A DNA stretch of 64,000 nt from UBA6244 sp963676875 (GTDB taxonomy: Bacteria > Bacteroidota > Bacteroidia > Bacteroidales > F082): the NCBI GenBank assembly GCA_963676875.1, contig OY781436.1, forward strand, positions 3,534,001 through 3,598,000, written 5' to 3'. Below the pieces are notes generated by a model, which saw only the letters and a program-made list of their open reading frames with translations, did no database searches and was not told where the DNA came from. The position numbers were made by a program, and so were the translations under genes. Below, piece by piece: positions 61,150-64,000 of this stretch; within the stretch, counting starts at the first letter, position 1, and every line of letters begins with the position of its first letter.

Positions 61150-61642
61150 GAAAATATTTGCAATACTATTTGCTGCCCACTTGCTGTTTTTTGCTTGCTC
61201 AGGAAATAACAAATATGATGATGTTGATGCCTTGGATCTCAGGAAATGCAGTATAGAAGTTGGAGAAGCTGCTTTGGTTGGAGATATAAAAACCATAGAA
61301 GGTGATTTTCTGCAAGCAAAAGAGGGAAAGACAAAATTAATTGAAATTAAAATTAATAACCATTCAAATGACAAGGGCTACTATTTTATGCATAAAGACC
61401 TTCCAAAACTTCTTTGTTTGGAGAAAGAAGAATATTCGGTTTTGAATGCAATTGCTGTTGCCATTAAATTCAAACATCATGAAACAGGAGAGCTGATTGA
61501 GAAATATCATAATGAAGCTACTATGCTAATTACTGTAGAAGTAGAAGAAAATATTGGTTATTATGCTGTTTTTGAAGTCCCTTTAGGAGTTCAGGAATAT
61601 CAGCTTATGCTGCCAACAAAATGTGCCGAAATTATTAATTAA
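61142..61642 (+). CDS. small lipoprotein of unknown function
   Basis: A 166-residue protein starting MNRKIFAILFAAHLLFFAC, a lipoprotein signal. The body contains a beta-rich segment (LIEIKINNHSNDKGYYFM, NAIAVAIKFKHHETGELIE, MLITVEVEENIGYYAVFEVPLG) that could be an Ig-like or DUF4352-like sandwich. Its ATG overlaps the amidohydrolase stop (8 bp), so it is translationally coupled. It shares the VxFEVP segment and the general strand order with the following protein. No function can be assigned. Confidence 0.75.
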   Translation: MNRKIFAILFAAHLLFFACSGNNKYDDVDALDLRKCSIEVGEAALVGDIKTIEGDFLQAKEGKTKLIEIKINNHSNDKGYYFMHKDLPKLLCLEKEEYSVLNAIAVAIKFKHHETGELIEKYHNEATMLITVEVEENIGYYAVFEVPLGVQEYQLMLPTKCAEIIN

Positions 61643-61654
61643 CAAGCCACTAAA

Positions 61655-62143
61655 ATGAAGAAAATCAAATATTTTTTTGTAGTCTTATTATTGTCATTAT
61701 TTCAAACTGCTTTCAGTCAGGATTGCATGAAAAATGAACTTCTGGATCTGACCAAATTAAATCCGGAAATTGTTGATTATTATACAACTAATGAATTTGA
61801 AAACGATGGGTTCTCCATCAAGCGCAGCCGCAGAGATGCTCAATTGATCGTGGTCCGTTTTAAACTAGTAGCCCCGGATAACTGTTCAATTGTATTATGT
61901 CCTGAAAGTTTTGCTTGCTCACTGAGATTTCGGTCGCATCCTAAAATGATGATTTCAAAAGCTGTTGGAGTACAAGAAAATCAGGATGTCGTGAAATGGC
62001 TTGGTGTGGAGTGTGCGCAGTTATTGTATCAGCTAAATAAGGAGGAAGAGCTTGTTGTTGATGTAATTTTTGAAGTGCCTGAAGAAACTAGTAACTTTGA
62101 GTTTCATTGTTTACAAACCTATGGCAACCCCTTTAAAATTTGA
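61655..62143 (+). CDS. small secreted protein of unknown function
   Basis: A 162-residue protein with a signal peptide ending at SFQTAFS-QD (MKKIKYFFVVLLLSLFQTAFS). Later strands IVVRFKLVAPDNCSIVLC, SLRFRSHPKMMI and LVVDVIFEVPEETSNFEFHCL, plus four cysteines that may form disulphides, suggest a small beta-sandwich. It starts 12 bp after the previous gene and resembles it in its final strand (FEVP motif), hinting at a common fold. There is no recognized domain or catalytic motif. Confidence 0.7.
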   Translation: MKKIKYFFVVLLLSLFQTAFSQDCMKNELLDLTKLNPEIVDYYTTNEFENDGFSIKRSRRDAQLIVVRFKLVAPDNCSIVLCPESFACSLRFRSHPKMMISKAVGVQENQDVVKWLGVECAQLLYQLNKEEELVVDVIFEVPEETSNFEFHCLQTYGNPFKI

Positions 62144-62385
62144 AGGGATAAGTTTAAAGCCAATTATGATTTAACTTTGCTTTGCTCCTGAGACTTTTTC
62201 AACATTTTATCCGCAAAACGCATAAGCAAGAGTGGCGCCAACATGAATATATGAATTACTCATATTTATCATTAGTTTGGCAATGAAGAATAGCTATGCT
62301 TTTGAACAAGACTTCTGATGGACTCATTTTGGATGCTATCAAATGCCTCCGCTTTCTTTCGACATACCGATATACTCCATTGAGT
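62144..62385. other. intergenic region between convergent genes
   Basis: 242 bp with no supported gene; one minus-strand open frame of 76 codons (62256-62486) overlaps the coding end of the FISUMP gene in another frame and has no domain. No clear terminator hairpin was found. Confidence 0.4.
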
Positions 62386-64000
62386 CTAATTTTTAATAAA
62401 CATATTCGATGATACTTTATCTGCGGAAGCAACTTGAACAATATAAACCCCTTTAGGCAGACTAGAAATGTCAATCTTATTTCCATTGTTCAGGTTGGTT
62501 GCGATGGATTTATAAAGCTGACCATTTTCAGCGTATATTTTCACCTTAACTTTTTCAAGCTCTTCGAACAAATCGGAATCAATTAATATAAAATCTGTTG
62601 CAGGATTCGGTTGAATGATTAATCCTCTCTGGTCCTTTTCTAATTCATCATGGTTACCCACTGTTTCGTCTTTAACACATCTGACTGAATATCTAAAATC
62701 CTTGTAAAAATTATAGCTGTGTAGTTCCGTGTCATAGTAATTTATGTATCTATATAAACAACCCAAGTTACCTGTTTCTGTGGAGCTCCAGAATACTGAA
62801 CACTGCCCCAACAATCGATATTCTACATGGTCGTGTTCGCCCGAAGGAACAGCCGAAAATCCACTTTGGTTGGTGCCTCCGGTGTTGGGTGCTTGCCATA
62901 AATCGGTTCCTGTGGTTTTCATTTTTCCGCCGGCTACTGCATCTCCACCCAAATAGTTACCCAGAGTAGTCCATTCTCCATCGGAAGGGATATGCCAACC
63001 ATCAGGACAGACGCCTTGAGTGGATTCAAAATTTGTATATTTCATGGCTGCATTCCATGTGTACAATCTGCCATAAATTTCCACATTGGATTCATCATCA
63101 TCATAAGACCATACTTCGGTAATTTCACTTCCGTCGGCATAATGCAGTGATTTTAAATTTTGTTTCAGCCAGGTTTGATTTCCAATTTGTACGGTTTGGT
63201 ATTCATTTCCATCGAAGTCGGTTACGGTTTCATTCATGACGAGATCACCCTCATACCATCTTATTTGATTGGCTGTATTCCCTCCAACCACAAAATCCAT
63301 ATCCCCATCATTGTCCATGTCGCCGCAATCTAAAGGCCAGGCACCAGAAAAAATTTCAATAACTTGATAATTCCAAGTCATGGTGTTTTCTCCAATATTT
63401 ATCCACCTTGCCACCCTGCCGGTTCCTTGCGAAGTGGCCAAAATATCCATATCTCCATCATCATCGATGTCAACTCCTTTAGCGATTACTGCGGTGCTAA
63501 AACTTGAAACCGGATGAATGGTCCAGGAAATGCTGTCTTCTCCATTGCTTTCCCACCATTTAATTCCATTTTGATAGGCTGTCCCTAAAATATCAAGGTA
63601 TCCATCATTATTCATGTCTATTATCTGGACCTTATGTGAGTAAGTAAACGAGCTATTTATCGTGATTTTTGTAAATTGGATGGGGGTTCCGCCATCATTT
63701 CTGTACCAAATAACTCCGTGATCTGAGAGTGCCGCACCTGCCAGATCAATGTCGCCATCTCCATCAATATCAGCTGCGTCAACCGACCTGGCTCCATTAC
63801 ATTGATCATCAACTATATGCTTTGGCCATTCGCCGGAATAATCACCTGTATTCTCGAACCAACTTATTTCGTTTGATTCTGCAGCAGCTCCAAGAACATC
63901 AAGATCGCCGTCCTGATCAACATCGTAAGCCATAACTTCGTGCGCTTGCAAGAAGCCTGTAGCGACAGGGTATTTCATCCAATCACTGCCTTCCAATTTC
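62386..64000 (-). CDS. VCBS-repeat and FISUMP-domain T9SS protein (5' end outside window)
   Basis: The C-terminal 538 or so residues are visible. Five FG-GAP/VCBS-type calcium-binding units occur in the first half (DVDQDGDLDVLGA, DIDGDGDIDLAGA, DMNNDGYLDILGT, DIDDDGDMDILAT, DMDNDGDMDFVVG). A FISUMP domain follows (about 255-445; VQIGNQTWLKQNLKSLHYADG, GVCPDGWHIPSDGEW, YSVRCVKD). The end (GLIIQPNPATDFILIDS to KGVYIVQVASADK) is a T9SS type A sorting domain. The start codon and signal peptide lie beyond the right edge of the window. It is a secreted, possibly adhesive or structural, protein. Confidence 0.9.
   Translation of the reverse strand, partial: KLEGSDWMKYPVATGFLQAHEVMAYDVDQDGDLDVLGAAAESNEISWFENTGDYSGEWPKHIVDDQCNGARSVDAADIDGDGDIDLAGAALSDHGVIWYRNDGGTPIQFTKITINSSFTYSHKVQIIDMNNDGYLDILGTAYQNGIKWWESNGEDSISWTIHPVSSFSTAVIAKGVDIDDDGDMDILATSQGTGRVARWINIGENTMTWNYQVIEIFSGAWPLDCGDMDNDGDMDFVVGGNTANQIRWYEGDLVMNETVTDFDGNEYQTVQIGNQTWLKQNLKSLHYADGSEITEVWSYDDDESNVEIYGRLYTWNAAMKYTNFESTQGVCPDGWHIPSDGEWTTLGNYLGGDAVAGGKMKTTGTDLWQAPNTGGTNQSGFSAVPSGEHDHVEYRLLGQCSVFWSSTETGNLGCLYRYINYYDTELHSYNFYKDFRYSVRCVKDETVGNHDELEKDQRGLIIQPNPATDFILIDSDLFEELEKVKVKIYAENGQLYKSIATNLNNGNKIDISSLPKGVYIVQVASADKVSSNMFIKN

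Overview
The window is a piece of a Bacteroidota chromosome, most like a free-living or marine Bacteroidales/Marinilabiliales-type organism (the family-level guess is inference). Supporting features are several genes ending in type IX secretion (T9SS) sorting domains, SusC-like TonB-dependent receptors with carboxypeptidase-regulatory N-domains, Bacteroidota-restricted families (DUF5606, DUF4249, DUF5808, DUF2279, LruC/DUF4842), promoters of the TAnnTTTG type with an upstream TTTG, and weak Shine-Dalgarno sequences. No plasmid, phage or CRISPR locus is visible.

Region 1 (1-14.5 kb) is mainly housekeeping: a partial DUF5606 gene, a TPR-like lipoprotein, purB, a small membrane protein, a three-gene minus-strand operon (lipoprotein, TonB-dependent receptor, DUF4249 lipoprotein), a rhomboid protease, pyrG, a long-form glyceraldehyde-3-phosphate dehydrogenase, and a two-gene phosphoesterase operon (NPP type then PhoD type). 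Region 2 (14.5-20.5 kb) holds two related TonB-dependent receptors. The upstream one is preceded by a clear FMN riboswitch (RFN element) with its own promoter and a terminator whose 5' arm is perfectly complementary over 11 nt to the 5' strand of the aptamer. This makes it a strong candidate for a flavin-regulated outer-membrane flavin uptake receptor, and it is the most interesting system in the window.

Region 3 (20.5-33.2 kb) carries thiol-redox genes (trxB with an atypical thioredoxin, a cytosolic thioredoxin and a lipoprotein thioredoxin), an NlpC/P60 peptidase, a PgpH-type HD phosphohydrolase (probable c-di-AMP phosphodiesterase), a WbqC-family protein, an orphan IS1595-type zinc-ribbon protein, a secreted C10 cysteine peptidase, hutI, a phosphohexomutase and a DUF2279 protein. 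Region 4 (33.5-44.5 kb) has two very large Cache/PAS histidine kinases followed by citrate lyase genes, in which the acyl-carrier subunit is fused to the beta subunit (citDE) and followed by citF. Region 5 (44.6-53.5 kb) has an LruC-domain lipoprotein, an isoprenylcysteine-methyltransferase-like membrane protein, a thioredoxin-like/glutaredoxin fusion next to an orphan groES, the NAD(P)HX repair enzyme nnr, a membrane metallophosphoesterase and a compact aconitase-family enzyme.

Region 6 (53.6-64 kb) starts with tRNA-Ser(GCU), with its own promoter and terminator, followed immediately by about fourteen copies of a 51-bp tandem repeat. Beyond it lies a visibly AT-richer accessory block of secreted proteins: a serine hydrolase with a T9SS tail, a BNR-repeat T9SS protein, an amidohydrolase lipoprotein, two small exported proteins of unknown function, and a VCBS/FISUMP-domain T9SS protein that runs off the right edge.
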